DNA of 64,000 bases, from assembly GCF_000722635.1 (NCBI RefSeq), contig NZ_JOKH01000001.1, positions 1,615,778-1,679,777 on the forward strand, read 5' to 3'. Within the stretch, counting starts at the first letter, position 1. The number at the start of each line of letters is the position of its first letter. The notes under the pieces are model-generated. The model had not been told where the DNA came from and ran no database searches. It saw nothing but the letters and a program-made list of their open reading frames with translations. The position numbers were made by a program, and so were the translations under genes. This DNA comes from Endozoicomonas numazuensis (GTDB lineage: Bacteria; Pseudomonadota; Gammaproteobacteria; Pseudomonadales; Endozoicomonadaceae). Shown here piece after piece: positions 34,675 through 43,601 of the stretch.

Positions 34675-36111
34675 TCAGTGAATCTTGCTGCTCAGATCCA
34701 GAGGTGCAATCATATTTTCTGGTTTCAGGATTTCAGTCAGCTGCTCATCTGTCAACAGACCTTCTTCTTTAACCAGATCTACCACACGACGACCTGTCTT
34801 TATGGCTGTCTTGGCAATGCGGCTGGAGTTCTCGTAACCCAGGTATGGGTTCAGAGCAGTCACCAGACCTACAGAGTTGTAGACGTAGTCCATGCAAATG
34901 TCTTCGTTGGCAGTAATGCCTTTCACACAGCGGTCAGACAGCATAAACATACCGTTGGTGAGCTGCTGAATGGATTCCAGAATCTTGTAAACCAGTACAG
35001 GCTCAGCGTAGTTCAGCTGCAGCTGGGCAGCTTCAGAAGCCATAGTAACTACCATGTCATTGCCGATAACGTGGAAAGCAATCTGGCTCATGGCTTCAGG
35101 GATTACCGGGTTGACTTTACCTGGCATGATTGAAGAACCTGGCTGCATTTCAGGCAGGTTAATATCGTTAAAGCCACACAAAGGACCGGAAGAGAGCAGA
35201 CGCAGGTCGTTACTCATCTTGGACAGCTTGACAGCCATACGCTTCAAAGCACTGGAGAAGATTACAAACGCACCCATATCAGAGGTGGCTTCTACCAGGT
35301 CTCCCGCCAGAATCATGTTCTGACCAGAAATCTCAGACAGGTATTTAACTGCCAGTGGTGCATAGCGATTGTCAGCTGTGATACCGGTACCGATAGCCGT
35401 ACCACCCAGGTTGATTTCGCACAGCAGCTTGGCCATATCCTTGATACGGTCAATGTCTTCACCAATGGTGGTGGAGAATGCGCGGAATTCCTGGCCCAAA
35501 GTCATAGGTACGGCGTCCTGAAGCTGGGTACGACCCATTTTCAGAACATCTTTAAATTCTTCTGCTTTAACATCGCAAGCATTCTTCAAGCTCTTGGCTG
35601 CTACCACCAGCTCGTTGTGCTTCAGTACCATGGACAGACGCATAGCCGTTGGGTAAACGTCGTTGGTAGACTGAGCCATGTTGACGTGTGTATTCGGATG
35701 CAGGTGTTCGTACTGGCCACGACGATAACCCATCAATTCCAACGCACGGTTGGCAATCACTTCGTTAGCATTCATGTTGGTGGATGTACCGGCTCCACCC
35801 TGAATCACGTCGACAGTGAACTGGTCATGCAGTTTACCTGCAATAATTTCGTCACAGGCATCAGCAATGGCGTCCGCTTTAGCGGCATCCAGCATTCCCA
35901 GGTCACGGTTAGCCATTGCACAGGCTTTTTTTACCATGGCCAGGGCTTTCGGGATGTTCGGGAAGTGGTTCAGTTTGACACCGGAGATGTTGAAATTCTC
36001 CAAGGCTCGCTGAGTCTGGATGCCATAGTAAGCTTCCTGAGGTACAGGTGCTTCACCCAGCAGATCGTGCTCGATGCGGTATTCGTTCAGATCAGTATTA
36101 TCCAGTGCCAT
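34675..36111 (-). CDS. aspA: Aspartate ammonia-lyase
   Basis: A 478-residue enzyme of the fumarase/aspartase superfamily, interconverting L-aspartate with fumarate and ammonia. The superfamily signature GSSIMPGKVNP is at residues 325-335, and the other conserved blocks TSTNMNANEV (109-118), HPNTHVNMAQSTND (138-151) and GGTAIGTG are present. Length and wording fit AspA better than class II fumarase. It provides fumarate for anaerobic respiration or nitrogen from aspartate. The gene is alone on the minus strand with its own terminator, divergent from the Yip1 gene; the 230-base gap upstream should carry its promoter, in which I see no obvious CRP site. Confidence 0.95.
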   Translation of the reverse strand: MALDNTDLNEYRIEHDLLGEAPVPQEAYYGIQTQRALENFNISGVKLNHFPNIPKALAMVKKACAMANRDLGMLDAAKADAIADACDEIIAGKLHDQFTVDVIQGGAGTSTNMNANEVIANRALELMGYRRGQYEHLHPNTHVNMAQSTNDVYPTAMRLSMVLKHNELVVAAKSLKNACDVKAEEFKDVLKMGRTQLQDAVPMTLGQEFRAFSTTIGEDIDRIKDMAKLLCEINLGGTAIGTGITADNRYAPLAVKYLSEISGQNMILAGDLVEATSDMGAFVIFSSALKRMAVKLSKMSNDLRLLSSGPLCGFNDINLPEMQPGSSIMPGKVNPVIPEAMSQIAFHVIGNDMVVTMASEAAQLQLNYAEPVLVYKILESIQQLTNGMFMLSDRCVKGITANEDICMDYVYNSVGLVTALNPYLGYENSSRIAKTAIKTGRRVVDLVKEEGLLTDEQLTEILKPENMIAPLDLSSKIH

Positions 36112-36342
36112 TGAGGTATCACCATAAATAAGGGTATTGGCAACAAGAGGTGGAGAATCTGGTTAATCGCCACCTCAAAAAACAGGGTTAGTCTGTTCCT
36201 GCTTAGAACTTCCAGCAATATGAAATTCTACCTATCAAACTATTACAAATGTCATCATTTAGGATATTAATAACTATCGATAACAGGTGATAAAGCCTGC
36301 CTTTGGCTATTCTTCTAATAGAATGTCAAAGGCTTATTGCTA

Positions 36343-36951
36343 ATGTTACTGAACCATATTCCAGGTTTACTATTCAGCCCCAGAAATGAATGGTCTCTAA
36401 TTCGTTCCCGGTTTGATCAGACAACCCCTCTGGCGGTATTGAGAGATTTACTGATTCTGTCTTCAGTGCCCGGAATTTGCTCATTCTTCGGCGCAGTTTA
36501 CTTGGGTTGGTCTGCTGCAGGTGTGACTCCTGTCAGAGTTTCAGCAGAGAGTGCTGTGCTGATGGCATTTTTTTCCTGGCTCGCCATTTTTGCTGCAGTC
36601 ATCATTATGGGGTTTTTCATTCACTGGATGGAAAAAACCTATGGCTGTCACAGAAATTACATGGACTGTATCTGTTTTTCTGTTTATGTCTCAGTCCCTC
36701 TTTGTTTGACCGGAATCGGTGGCCTCTACCCTTCTATTCCTCTAACAATGCTGTTGATTTTGGCAGGAATTGGCTGGTCTGCGTGGTTGCTGTATCTGGG
36801 GACGCCCCTGTTTATGAAGATACCAGAAGAGAGGGGCTTTCTTTTTGCCAGCTCCATTGTCTGTGTGGCGTTAGTCATGCTGGTTTCTATGAAAGTGGTC
36901 ACAGTCTTTTTCTGGGAGTTAGGACTGGGACCAGAATTTATTCCTGATTAA
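36343..36951 (+). CDS. Yip1 family membrane protein
   Basis: A 202-residue inner-membrane protein with about five hydrophobic helices and the family's short N-terminus (LLFSPRNEWSLIRS, matching the usual P..W..I pattern). Start: ATG 36343, preceded by AAGG about ten bases away; an upstream TTG at 36337 is less likely. Bacterial Yip1/DUF1282 proteins have no established function. The stop codon is 12 bases before the phosphatase effector gene, so the two may be transcribed together. Confidence 0.85.
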   Translation: MLLNHIPGLLFSPRNEWSLIRSRFDQTTPLAVLRDLLILSSVPGICSFFGAVYLGWSAAGVTPVRVSAESAVLMAFFSWLAIFAAVIIMGFFIHWMEKTYGCHRNYMDCICFSVYVSVPLCLTGIGGLYPSIPLTMLLILAGIGWSAWLLYLGTPLFMKIPEERGFLFASSIVCVALVMLVSMKVVTVFFWELGLGPEFIPD

Positions 36952-36963
36952 GGAGTTAGAGCA

Positions 36964-39294
36964 ATGGACGGCAGCAAGCTCCCAACGGGCATCCAGCCCA
37001 CTTCAATAAATCCTCATGCCACATCATCAGATGTGAGTGAGACGGAAGAGGTCAGGCACAGCAGTCGTCTGAACAGAGCCGTCAGGTCTATCAAGAATGT
37101 TCTGAAGAAATTGCCCGGGCGAGGTCATCGGGCTCCTCGCGCTGTTCCCCTCCAGCAACGACAAGTTGCTTCAGTCAGTCAGCCTGTGCCAAAAATGATG
37201 CCGGGTAATACTCGTCCTCATGCACAGGCTGACACTATCTTCAAGCAGGTAGGGGATGTCTTTGCCAAGGTGGAAATGGGCCAGGGAGACAGTCCTGAGG
37301 TACAGCGGGCCTATCAGCAGGCAAGAAACCAGTATGAGAGTGCAGCGGTTTCTGTTGCTAAAGAGGTGCTCAGTGAAGCCAGAGGGTTGCCTGATAGCGG
37401 TGAGCTCATCCTGGAGATGAAAGACTTTATCAATCAGCATGAGCAGAAAATCCTTGAAATGGATGAGCCTGTGACAGAAGAGATGGTAAAGGACCTCAGA
37501 GAACTTCCGCATCGGCTGCTCAATGAATTATCTCTGCGAAATGTCGACAGGGAAGTGGCGGGTGACGTGTTCAAAGCCCATTTGCAAGGGAGCAGGGACA
37601 CTCAGACCTTGTTGAATCATTATCAAATGCCTGTATCTGATTCTGAAGTTGCTGTGCCGGGAAGCACTCACGATCACAAGGAGTTGTTTAAGTTGCAAAA
37701 ATTGCAATTTAGTTCAGCCAGGGGGGTCGTGAAGCATGAAGTGCAGGTGGCTCTGGGAGAGGGGCGTGCAGAGGATGCAGCCCGGCTGACCAAGCTGGAT
37801 AGGCAGTTATTGAATGAGTTAAGAAGACTGCAGCAGACAGTGCAGTTGAAAGGCGATGAGCCTGTCAGCAAAGAAGAGATGCACAAGGCTAAGGAGCACT
37901 ATCCCAAAATTTTGCAGGATGCTCTGGTTTCAGCAGGTGTGGATAAGCAGACTGTGGCAAAAGATTTCAGGGCTGCCTATGTGGAGCAGTTGAATAACCG
38001 ACCATGGAAAACAATAGAAAAGTCTTTTTCATTGGCGGGGGTTGATTATAACTCCAGACAACAGCCAGCGGCTGAAATTAAAGTACCAGAGTCCGCGCAA
38101 GGAGACGTTTCTCGCCTGTATGACAAAGATTATGAGGGGTGCGGAACCAGCTGTGTTGATACGAAGAATACAGATCATGCCTCGAATTTGAATCGCAGCG
38201 ACTTTTCCATCAATGACAGGCATGTCTATACCGGAATACGCCATGGTATTGCCGATCCATATGGTATCAAGGGAGCCCCGGATCTTAAGGCAGAAGGTGG
38301 AAAAACAAAGGCTAAGGAAGTGCTTCTTTCTGCGCTGGCTACCCGTCCTGATATTTTTGAAGCGGCTTTGGCCGCGACAGAAGGGGGTCCTGTTCCTACC
38401 TTGATGACGACATCAACTTCGTTAGTAACGACAGGCCTTGGGTCCAGTAAAGAGAAAAAAATGCAAAAGGCCCAGAATGAGGCTTTCAAGCACTTTACCG
38501 ATCCATCCAAACAGCCAATCACACTTGAACTTCCAGGCCCGGATGGGCAGGTCAGAAAAATCAAACTTAATGTCAAGCAGGCACGTTTTAATATTCCGGT
38601 TAACTGGGGGGGAGTCGGTGGCATTTCTCTATTGACGGGTGGTCGGAAGTTCCAGAAAAAGATGAACGATCCTGCTATGGAAATGCTGGTGGGCAAACCG
38701 AATAAATCGGGTATTCCTGGTGGTATGGCAGCTGATTTTCTCAGAGCAACGTCGCAAAAGAATTCGGCCATCAGAGAACAAATAAGGGATGCCAAAAGCG
38801 CAGGTAATATGGAAAAAGCCTCTGAGTTGAATGTCCAGCTGGATCAGTTGAACAAAGATCATCGGTCGGTGCAGGATCTCACGGCGCAGATTCAGGAAAT
38901 CTACAGAAAGGGTAAGCATCACCACCATCATCATGATGCATACAAACTGGCTGCCAGAGTGGCTTTACTGACTCATATGGTAGGTGGTGTGCCTTTATCA
39001 AACTGCAAGAGTGGTAAGGATAGAACGGGTATGCTGGATGCTGAAATCAAATTTCTTGCCGCCAGAATTGATCAGGGTACCGGAGAGGTTCCAAAACCAG
39101 GGCCTATTAAGGATCCAGCCGATAGAGAATTGTTTCAGAAGATTCTTCAGGAAAGTGGCAACCTTGAAGTTCAAGAGCAGAATGTCGGTGTCCGTGGATA
39201 TAAGACTGAGGGCGTTAAATCGATTACTGAGCGAGTCGGTGACTCAGCTATCCGTGAGGAAATTCGCGGTCTGTCTAAAACTGTAGGGTCTTGA
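36964..39294 (+). CDS. SopB/IpgD-like inositol phosphate phosphatase, probable T3SS effector
   Basis: A 776-residue protein. The phosphatase signature is NCKSGKDRTGM, residues 680-690, with catalytic Cys681 and Arg687 (CX5R), the same active-site wording as Salmonella SopB and Shigella IpgD. Further family matches are FNIPVNWGGVG upstream, SGNLEVQEQNVGVRG downstream and the ending ITERVGD. SopB-type enzymes are injected into host cells and hydrolyse phosphoinositides, altering membrane ruffling, vacuoles and Akt signalling. Residues 1-80 are polar and unstructured, suitable for type III export. A natural six-histidine run is at 652-657. The gene faces the T3SS operon tail-to-tail, and a chaperone gene lies at its far end. 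Catalytic assignment is firm; secretion is inference. Confidence 0.88.
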   Translation: MDGSKLPTGIQPTSINPHATSSDVSETEEVRHSSRLNRAVRSIKNVLKKLPGRGHRAPRAVPLQQRQVASVSQPVPKMMPGNTRPHAQADTIFKQVGDVFAKVEMGQGDSPEVQRAYQQARNQYESAAVSVAKEVLSEARGLPDSGELILEMKDFINQHEQKILEMDEPVTEEMVKDLRELPHRLLNELSLRNVDREVAGDVFKAHLQGSRDTQTLLNHYQMPVSDSEVAVPGSTHDHKELFKLQKLQFSSARGVVKHEVQVALGEGRAEDAARLTKLDRQLLNELRRLQQTVQLKGDEPVSKEEMHKAKEHYPKILQDALVSAGVDKQTVAKDFRAAYVEQLNNRPWKTIEKSFSLAGVDYNSRQQPAAEIKVPESAQGDVSRLYDKDYEGCGTSCVDTKNTDHASNLNRSDFSINDRHVYTGIRHGIADPYGIKGAPDLKAEGGKTKAKEVLLSALATRPDIFEAALAATEGGPVPTLMTTSTSLVTTGLGSSKEKKMQKAQNEAFKHFTDPSKQPITLELPGPDGQVRKIKLNVKQARFNIPVNWGGVGGISLLTGGRKFQKKMNDPAMEMLVGKPNKSGIPGGMAADFLRATSQKNSAIREQIRDAKSAGNMEKASELNVQLDQLNKDHRSVQDLTAQIQEIYRKGKHHHHHHDAYKLAARVALLTHMVGGVPLSNCKSGKDRTGMLDAEIKFLAARIDQGTGEVPKPGPIKDPADRELFQKILQESGNLEVQEQNVGVRGYKTEGVKSITERVGDSAIREEIRGLSKTVGS

Positions 39295-39314
39295 TTGATC
39301 TTTATCGGTTTGCG

Positions 39315-39358
39315 TTTTTTTTGAGTTTTTTTTGAGTTTTTTTTGAGTTTTTTTTGAA
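39315..39358. repeat. Four-copy 11-bp T8GAG tandem repeat
   Basis: Four units of eight T followed by GAG (the last GAA), at 39315, 39326, 39337 and 39348, between the convergent phosphatase and sctU genes. The 11-bp period puts each T-tract on nearly the same helix face, which is the arrangement that gives intrinsic DNA bending. It starts 21 bases after the phosphatase stop but has no hairpin, so it is not a classical terminator. Confidence 0.9.
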
Positions 39359-39467
39359 TAGGTGGTCGAACTGATAGTAATAAATTTTCTCTTATAAAAA
39401 TTGAATGAACAGAGGCTCTCTACTGGAGGGGGGGTATTAATAGGCTATAGGCCGATAGAAAACAGAT

Positions 39468-40517
39468 CTATTCAAACTGACCCTGTTTCTCTTTGAGATC
39501 TTCAACCCAGCGGAAAACTTCTGCTACTGGTTCAATCAAGTCACTGGGTATGTAGCTGGCAATGTCGGTATCAAACAAGGCGTGAGCCAGTGGAACGTTT
39601 TCCATGACAGGTATGCCTTCTTTATCTGCAATTTTCACGATAAAACGTGCCCGTCCACCCCGGCCTTTTACAGTGACAACAGGCAGGGGTGTGACATCCT
39701 GTTTATAGTGCAGGCCGATAGCCAGGTGCGTTGGGTTTTTGATCACGACATCTGACTTTTTGGTGTTTTCAGCTTCGTTAAGAATTTCCTGATGAATCTC
39801 TTTCCGCTTACCTTTGATTTCGGGACTACCTTCCATCTCTTTGTACTCACGCTTTACTTCATCTTTAGACATCTTGTTTTGCTTGGTGAACTGCTGCTTT
39901 TCGAAGAGAAAATCCAGTACTGATATCACTATGAAAGCGGCAATGGCATAAATCAGTAGTTTTTTCATCAAGATCCCAACCACAGGGAGAATGCAGCTAC
40001 TACCACAGTAGGGAAGGTTAACCATATCACCAAGGCTGCCCTTGATAACGAAGTAAACAACGATGGAAAGAAAAACGATTTTAATAACAGACTTGAAAAA
40101 TTCCACCAGGTTTTTGATGGCAAAAATTCGTTTGAAGCCTGCGATAGGGCTGATCTTCTTGATATCAGGTTTTATGGATTCGCCGGCTAACAGAAAGCCA
40201 AACTGCATCACATTACCAATGATGGCGGACAGCATGGAAACCATCACCAAAGGCAGCAAAAGTTCAATGGATTTTTCAAGAATTCCCTGGGTAACTATCT
40301 TGAAAGCGTCGTTAAAGTCTTCGTTATAGACAGTAGCAGGGAGGATGACCATTTCCTGAATGGTTGTGAGAAACATTTCACTCATAAACCAGATAGTGCA
40401 GACAACGGCTATGATACCAAAGGTGCTGGAGACCTCTTTACTCTTGGCCACTTGTCCTTTCTTGCGGGCATCGCGCAGTTTTTTAGGTGTGGGTTTCTCT
40501 GTCTTTTCACCGCTCAT
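39468..40517 (-). CDS. sctU: T3SS export gate switch protein SctU
   Basis: A 349-residue protein of the FlhB/YscU family. Residues 1-30 are basic (EKTEKPTPKKLRDARKKGQV), four membrane helices follow to about residue 205, and the cytoplasmic domain carries the self-cleavage motif NPTH at 261-264, almost the same position as in YscU. Cleavage between Asn and Pro switches export from needle subunits to later substrates. It is the last gene of the minus-strand operon and overlaps sctT by four bases (ATGA), indicating translational coupling. Confidence 0.95.
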   Translation of the reverse strand: MSGEKTEKPTPKKLRDARKKGQVAKSKEVSSTFGIIAVVCTIWFMSEMFLTTIQEMVILPATVYNEDFNDAFKIVTQGILEKSIELLLPLVMVSMLSAIIGNVMQFGFLLAGESIKPDIKKISPIAGFKRIFAIKNLVEFFKSVIKIVFLSIVVYFVIKGSLGDMVNLPYCGSSCILPVVGILMKKLLIYAIAAFIVISVLDFLFEKQQFTKQNKMSKDEVKREYKEMEGSPEIKGKRKEIHQEILNEAENTKKSDVVIKNPTHLAIGLHYKQDVTPLPVVTVKGRGGRARFIVKIADKEGIPVMENVPLAHALFDTDIASYIPSDLIEPVAEVFRWVEDLKEKQGQFE

Positions 40518-41305
40518 TTCCAGAGCTCTCCCACGGTCCTGAAAATCATGGGAATGCCTTCGTCATGCTTTTTGGCCAGTTTGAGAATGGTGCTGACGTA
40601 GACCACCAGTATGGCTGCGGCCACACCGGATTTGATGGGCATGGCCAGAATAAATACGTTCAGCTGGGGGGCTGATCGGCTGATCAGTGCAATGCCGAAT
40701 TCAGTGATGAACATAGAAATAACAACAGGAGCAGCGAGCCACATGGCCAGTCCAATAATCAAGTCAAACTGGTTAAGGAAAAAGATCGATGCTTCAGGAT
40801 TCAGTTTGGGGTAAAAACTGAATACGGGCCAGGCGTCGTAACTGATAAACAAGCTTTGCAACAACAATAAAAACAAGCCACTGACCATAAAAATGGCAGT
40901 GAAAGCCTGGGAGAATAATACTCCCATGGGAGAGGTTTCTGCGCCCGACAGAGGGTTCAGGGCGCTCGCCATAGAAGCACCCCGTTGGTTATCGATAAAA
41001 AAGCCTGCAGACTCCAGTGCCCAAAATGGGATAGTGATGCAAAAGCCGATAATGGCGCCTATAAAAGCTTCTTTAAGGACAATGCCTGCCGTGGCATAGA
41101 TAGTGATGGTTTCATCGGGCTTATGCTCTGCCAGCATGGGGTGAAGAAAGAGAATCAGGCAGGCGCAAATGCCATTTCGCATCATGGCACCACCCAGCAT
41201 TCGTTTGTGCAGGAAAGGTATCAGAGTGAACAGGGCAACAATCCTGGGCATGCCCATGGTGAAAATATAAAACCACTCTTTAAGCTCATCAATTGGGATG
41301 ATCAT
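40514..41305 (-). CDS. sctT: T3SS export apparatus protein SctT
   Basis: A 263-residue polytopic membrane protein of the FliR/YscT family, with the family block FWALESAGFFIDNQRGASMASALNP (about 94-118) and six or more hydrophobic helices. With SctR and SctS it forms the export gate in the inner-membrane ring. The start lies 14 bases after the sctS stop, and the stop overlaps the sctU start. Confidence 0.94.
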   Translation of the reverse strand: MIIPIDELKEWFYIFTMGMPRIVALFTLIPFLHKRMLGGAMMRNGICACLILFLHPMLAEHKPDETITIYATAGIVLKEAFIGAIIGFCITIPFWALESAGFFIDNQRGASMASALNPLSGAETSPMGVLFSQAFTAIFMVSGLFLLLLQSLFISYDAWPVFSFYPKLNPEASIFFLNQFDLIIGLAMWLAAPVVISMFITEFGIALISRSAPQLNVFILAMPIKSGVAAAILVVYVSTILKLAKKHDEGIPMIFRTVGELWK

Positions 41306-41319
41306 GGTGTTCTGTCCGG

Positions 41320-41583
41320 TTAGAGGTCCGGTATTTTGTTCATGATCGCCAGCGAGTAGTGATAGATCTCAAGGCCAAGCCATCGTGCTGTTGCAAAGAT
41401 GCTGATGATGACGGCGATCAATTTAAAAGCAAAAGGCAGAGTCTGTTCCTGAATCTGGGTCAGAGCCTGAATTAAACTGATCAGCAGGCCCACGCCGGCA
41501 GCCGCGATAATGGGAGGCATTGAGAGAATCAGTGTCAGCATTAACGCCTGAGCTGTTAGCTGGATGATGTCGGAATCTACCAT
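41320..41583 (-). CDS. sctS: T3SS export apparatus protein SctS
   Basis: An 87-residue protein with two membrane helices, the standard size for FliQ/YscS. The conserved loop LISLIQALTQIQEQTLPFAFK lies between the helices. It has its own ribosome site (AAGGGA, six bases from ATG 41583). A 168-bp inverted-repeat element separates it from sctR, an unusual interruption of a normally tight gene pair. Confidence 0.95.
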   Translation of the reverse strand: MVDSDIIQLTAQALMLTLILSMPPIIAAAGVGLLISLIQALTQIQEQTLPFAFKLIAVIISIFATARWLGLEIYHYSLAIMNKIPDL

Positions 41584-41613
41584 GTTCTTATCCCTTGAAG
41601 CATTAAGTAGCCT

Positions 41614-41781
41614 CTAGGAGGCTGACCGAGAATAGCGTCCGAGCATAAAATTCAGTAGAACGAGTCAGCTTTTTCACTGAATTTGTGCGAATAGTTGACC
41701 TATTTAAGCAAATTCAGTGGAAAAGATGGCCGTTCTTTCTGGATTTTAGGCCGGGCTGTCTATTCTCGGTCAACCTCCTAG
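41614..41781. mobile_element. MITE-like inverted-repeat element between sctR and sctS
   Basis: The element is 168 bp with 22-bp terminal inverted repeats, CTAGGAGGCTGACCGAGAATAG at 41614-41635 and its complement at 41760-41781, differing at one position. It has no coding capacity. The inner sequence also contains a second inverted repeat (ATTCAGTA..., TTCAGTGAAA-type arms). The right end overlaps the last codon region of sctR and provides its TAG stop. A related element lies at 60458-60581 and a collapsed copy at 59609-59642, which shows a dispersed family. No target duplication is evident. Confidence 0.8.
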
Positions 41782-42437
41782 CCGTAGCTCAGAATCAGCC
41801 CCTGGATCAGGCGAGTCCAGCCGTCCAAAAGGACAAACAGCAGCAGTTTGAAAGGCAGTGAAATTGTCATGGGGGATACCATCATCATACCCATGGCCAG
41901 CAAAATGTTTGAGACGATTAAGTCAATGACTATGAAAGGTAAGTAGAGTAAAAATCCGATCTGGAATGCTTTGGTCAGTTCCGTAATACAGAATGAAGGC
42001 AGCAGTACTATAAAGTCATCTCCAGAAAGCTCTTGCTGATATTTTTTTGGCCAGAGCAGGCGGGCTGACTTCAGGAAAAAATTGCGTTCATTTTCATTGG
42101 TGTTGTCTTTCAGGAACTGTTTGTAGGGTGCACTGGCCAGCTTGACGGTCTCAATCCAGGAGAGGTCATCAAAGTTGAGCTTTTCTGGCTCTAAAATTTC
42201 ATAGGTCTGATAACCTACGGGTGCCATGATGTAGAGCGTCAGTATGATCGCCAAAGCATTCATGGCAATGTTCGGAGGAATCTGCTGGAGACCCGTGGCG
42301 TTTCTGAGAATGGAAAAGACCACCACCAATTTCAGGAAAGAAGTGCCCATTACTGCCATGAACGGGATCAGCGCCATCAGTGCCAGTGGCACCATTAAAT
42401 AAAATGGGCTGGTAAGATTCAGTATGCCGCTTTCCAT
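41778..42437 (-). CDS. sctR: T3SS export apparatus protein SctR
   Basis: A 219-residue membrane protein of the FliP/YscR family. Conserved blocks: FLKLVVVFSILRNATGLQQIPPN (about 34-56), SFCITELTKAFQIGFLLYLPF (about 148-168) and MGMMMVSPMTISLPFKLLLFV near the C-terminus. It assembles with SctS and SctT into the export gate. Its TAG stop falls inside the terminal repeat of the inserted element at 41614-41781; the C-terminal wording still looks normal, so the protein is probably intact. Confidence 0.95.
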   Translation of the reverse strand: MESGILNLTSPFYLMVPLALMALIPFMAVMGTSFLKLVVVFSILRNATGLQQIPPNIAMNALAIILTLYIMAPVGYQTYEILEPEKLNFDDLSWIETVKLASAPYKQFLKDNTNENERNFFLKSARLLWPKKYQQELSGDDFIVLLPSFCITELTKAFQIGFLLYLPFIVIDLIVSNILLAMGMMMVSPMTISLPFKLLLFVLLDGWTRLIQGLILSYG

Positions 42438-42505
42438 GCGGGAACCTGCTTAACTGGATTACTGCCGGGTTGTTAGGGTTTAGCCCTGAAGTCTGGCTAA
42501 GCTAT

Positions 42506-43546
42506 TTATTCCTGGCCAGATTCCTTGCCTTTAAGTTCTGTGATCCGGGCTCCGAGTCGGCCTTCTATTTCTACCAGTTGGCATTTCCCAATCAGTTGAC
42601 CATTGGCCCTGATTCTTACGGGTGCTTCCAGTGGGTTACTGAGTTGGAAGACATATCCGGGAGTGAGATGCTGAAGTTCTGCGAATGTCAGCTGTTGCTC
42701 ACCTACTTCGAACATCAGAACCACGGGCAGATCATGAAGGTCAATCGGGGCCGCAGGTGCTTCCGGAGTTTCCGGTGCTGCTTCCTGGGGCATAGGCTCT
42801 TCATGCTCAGCGTGCTCTTCGGCAGAATATTCTTCCATAGCCTGAAGCCTCTGTGAAATAGTGACCCGGGTATCCTCAAGAGTGCCGAGAAAAGCAGCAT
42901 TCTTTTTGATTCTTACAATCACCTCTGAATCACCGACATGATTTTCAAGAAAAACAATGTCGCCTTTTTCCAAGTGATTGAGTTCGCTGCGCGCTAACAC
43001 GGTACTGCCTTTTTGCAGGGACACCCATAAAGGTATATCGGGCAGTGAGATGGATTGATGAGGTGGAATTGACTTTAATAAATTCTCAATGACCTGAGAG
43101 TGCTCAATCTGAATTCTTGAATGGATGTTTTCGGTTTCAAGATCCACAGCAATTAACGTGGCGTCTGTTTGCTCAGCTGGCTTGAGGTGATTAAGCGTGA
43201 CAGACTGGCCCAGCATCTGGCTCAGGAAATTGAAAATGGGAGCCAGGCTGCTGGAAATAGCCGCTGCACGAAGGTCGTCGGGTAGTTTTTTAATAACCTG
43301 ATGGTCAAGCTTGTTGGGCAATAAAAAATCCAGGACCTGGTGGCCCAGATATAATTTACTTGGATAGCCAGCCAGCTCAACGTCTGCTTGCCAGCTGGAA
43401 GTCTGGTGGTCAAGGCCAGCAAGGGACACGGTGAAATCTATGCCATTCAGGTTAATCTGGTAGCAGGTTTTACGTTGGCACAGGAGTTGGCCCAACTGAA
43501 GTTCAGTTGCTGATACTGACTCAAACTTCAGTGGTATCGCTTCCAT
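42506..43546 (-). CDS. sctQ: T3SS sorting platform protein SctQ
   Basis: A 346-residue protein. The C-terminal 75 residues form a SpoA (FliN/YscQ) domain: LPVVLMFEVGEQQLTFAELQ, then the NPLEAPVRIRANGQLIGKCQLVEI block. An acidic Pro/Glu/Ala-rich linker (about 240-270) separates it from a second SpoA-like domain. SctQ forms the cytoplasmic sorting platform pods that load substrates. YscQ has an internal translation start giving a C-terminal fragment; I cannot tell here. It lies between sctP and sctR on the same strand. Confidence 0.9.
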   Translation of the reverse strand: MEAIPLKFESVSATELQLGQLLCQRKTCYQINLNGIDFTVSLAGLDHQTSSWQADVELAGYPSKLYLGHQVLDFLLPNKLDHQVIKKLPDDLRAAAISSSLAPIFNFLSQMLGQSVTLNHLKPAEQTDATLIAVDLETENIHSRIQIEHSQVIENLLKSIPPHQSISLPDIPLWVSLQKGSTVLARSELNHLEKGDIVFLENHVGDSEVIVRIKKNAAFLGTLEDTRVTISQRLQAMEEYSAEEHAEHEEPMPQEAAPETPEAPAAPIDLHDLPVVLMFEVGEQQLTFAELQHLTPGYVFQLSNPLEAPVRIRANGQLIGKCQLVEIEGRLGARITELKGKESGQE

Positions 43547-43601
43547 TACTTTTTACCTGTTAGGGGCTGTTGAGGTTTTTTCTCACTCAGCAGTTCCTGG
43601 T

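Noticed and set aside
34678-35133. Plus-strand open frame opposite aspA
   Set aside because: It is fully antisense to a well-supported gene.
38226-38795. 189-codon minus-strand frame inside the phosphatase gene
   Set aside because: It lies antisense within a conserved enzyme and has no start signal or recognisable pattern.
38917-38934. Six-His run as a sign of vector or expression-tag contamination
   Set aside because: It lies inside a continuous native domain with mixed codons and no vector sequence around it.
39315-39358. T-tracts as a terminator of the phosphatase gene
   Set aside because: No stem precedes any of the T-runs; the 11-bp periodicity is better described as a repeat.
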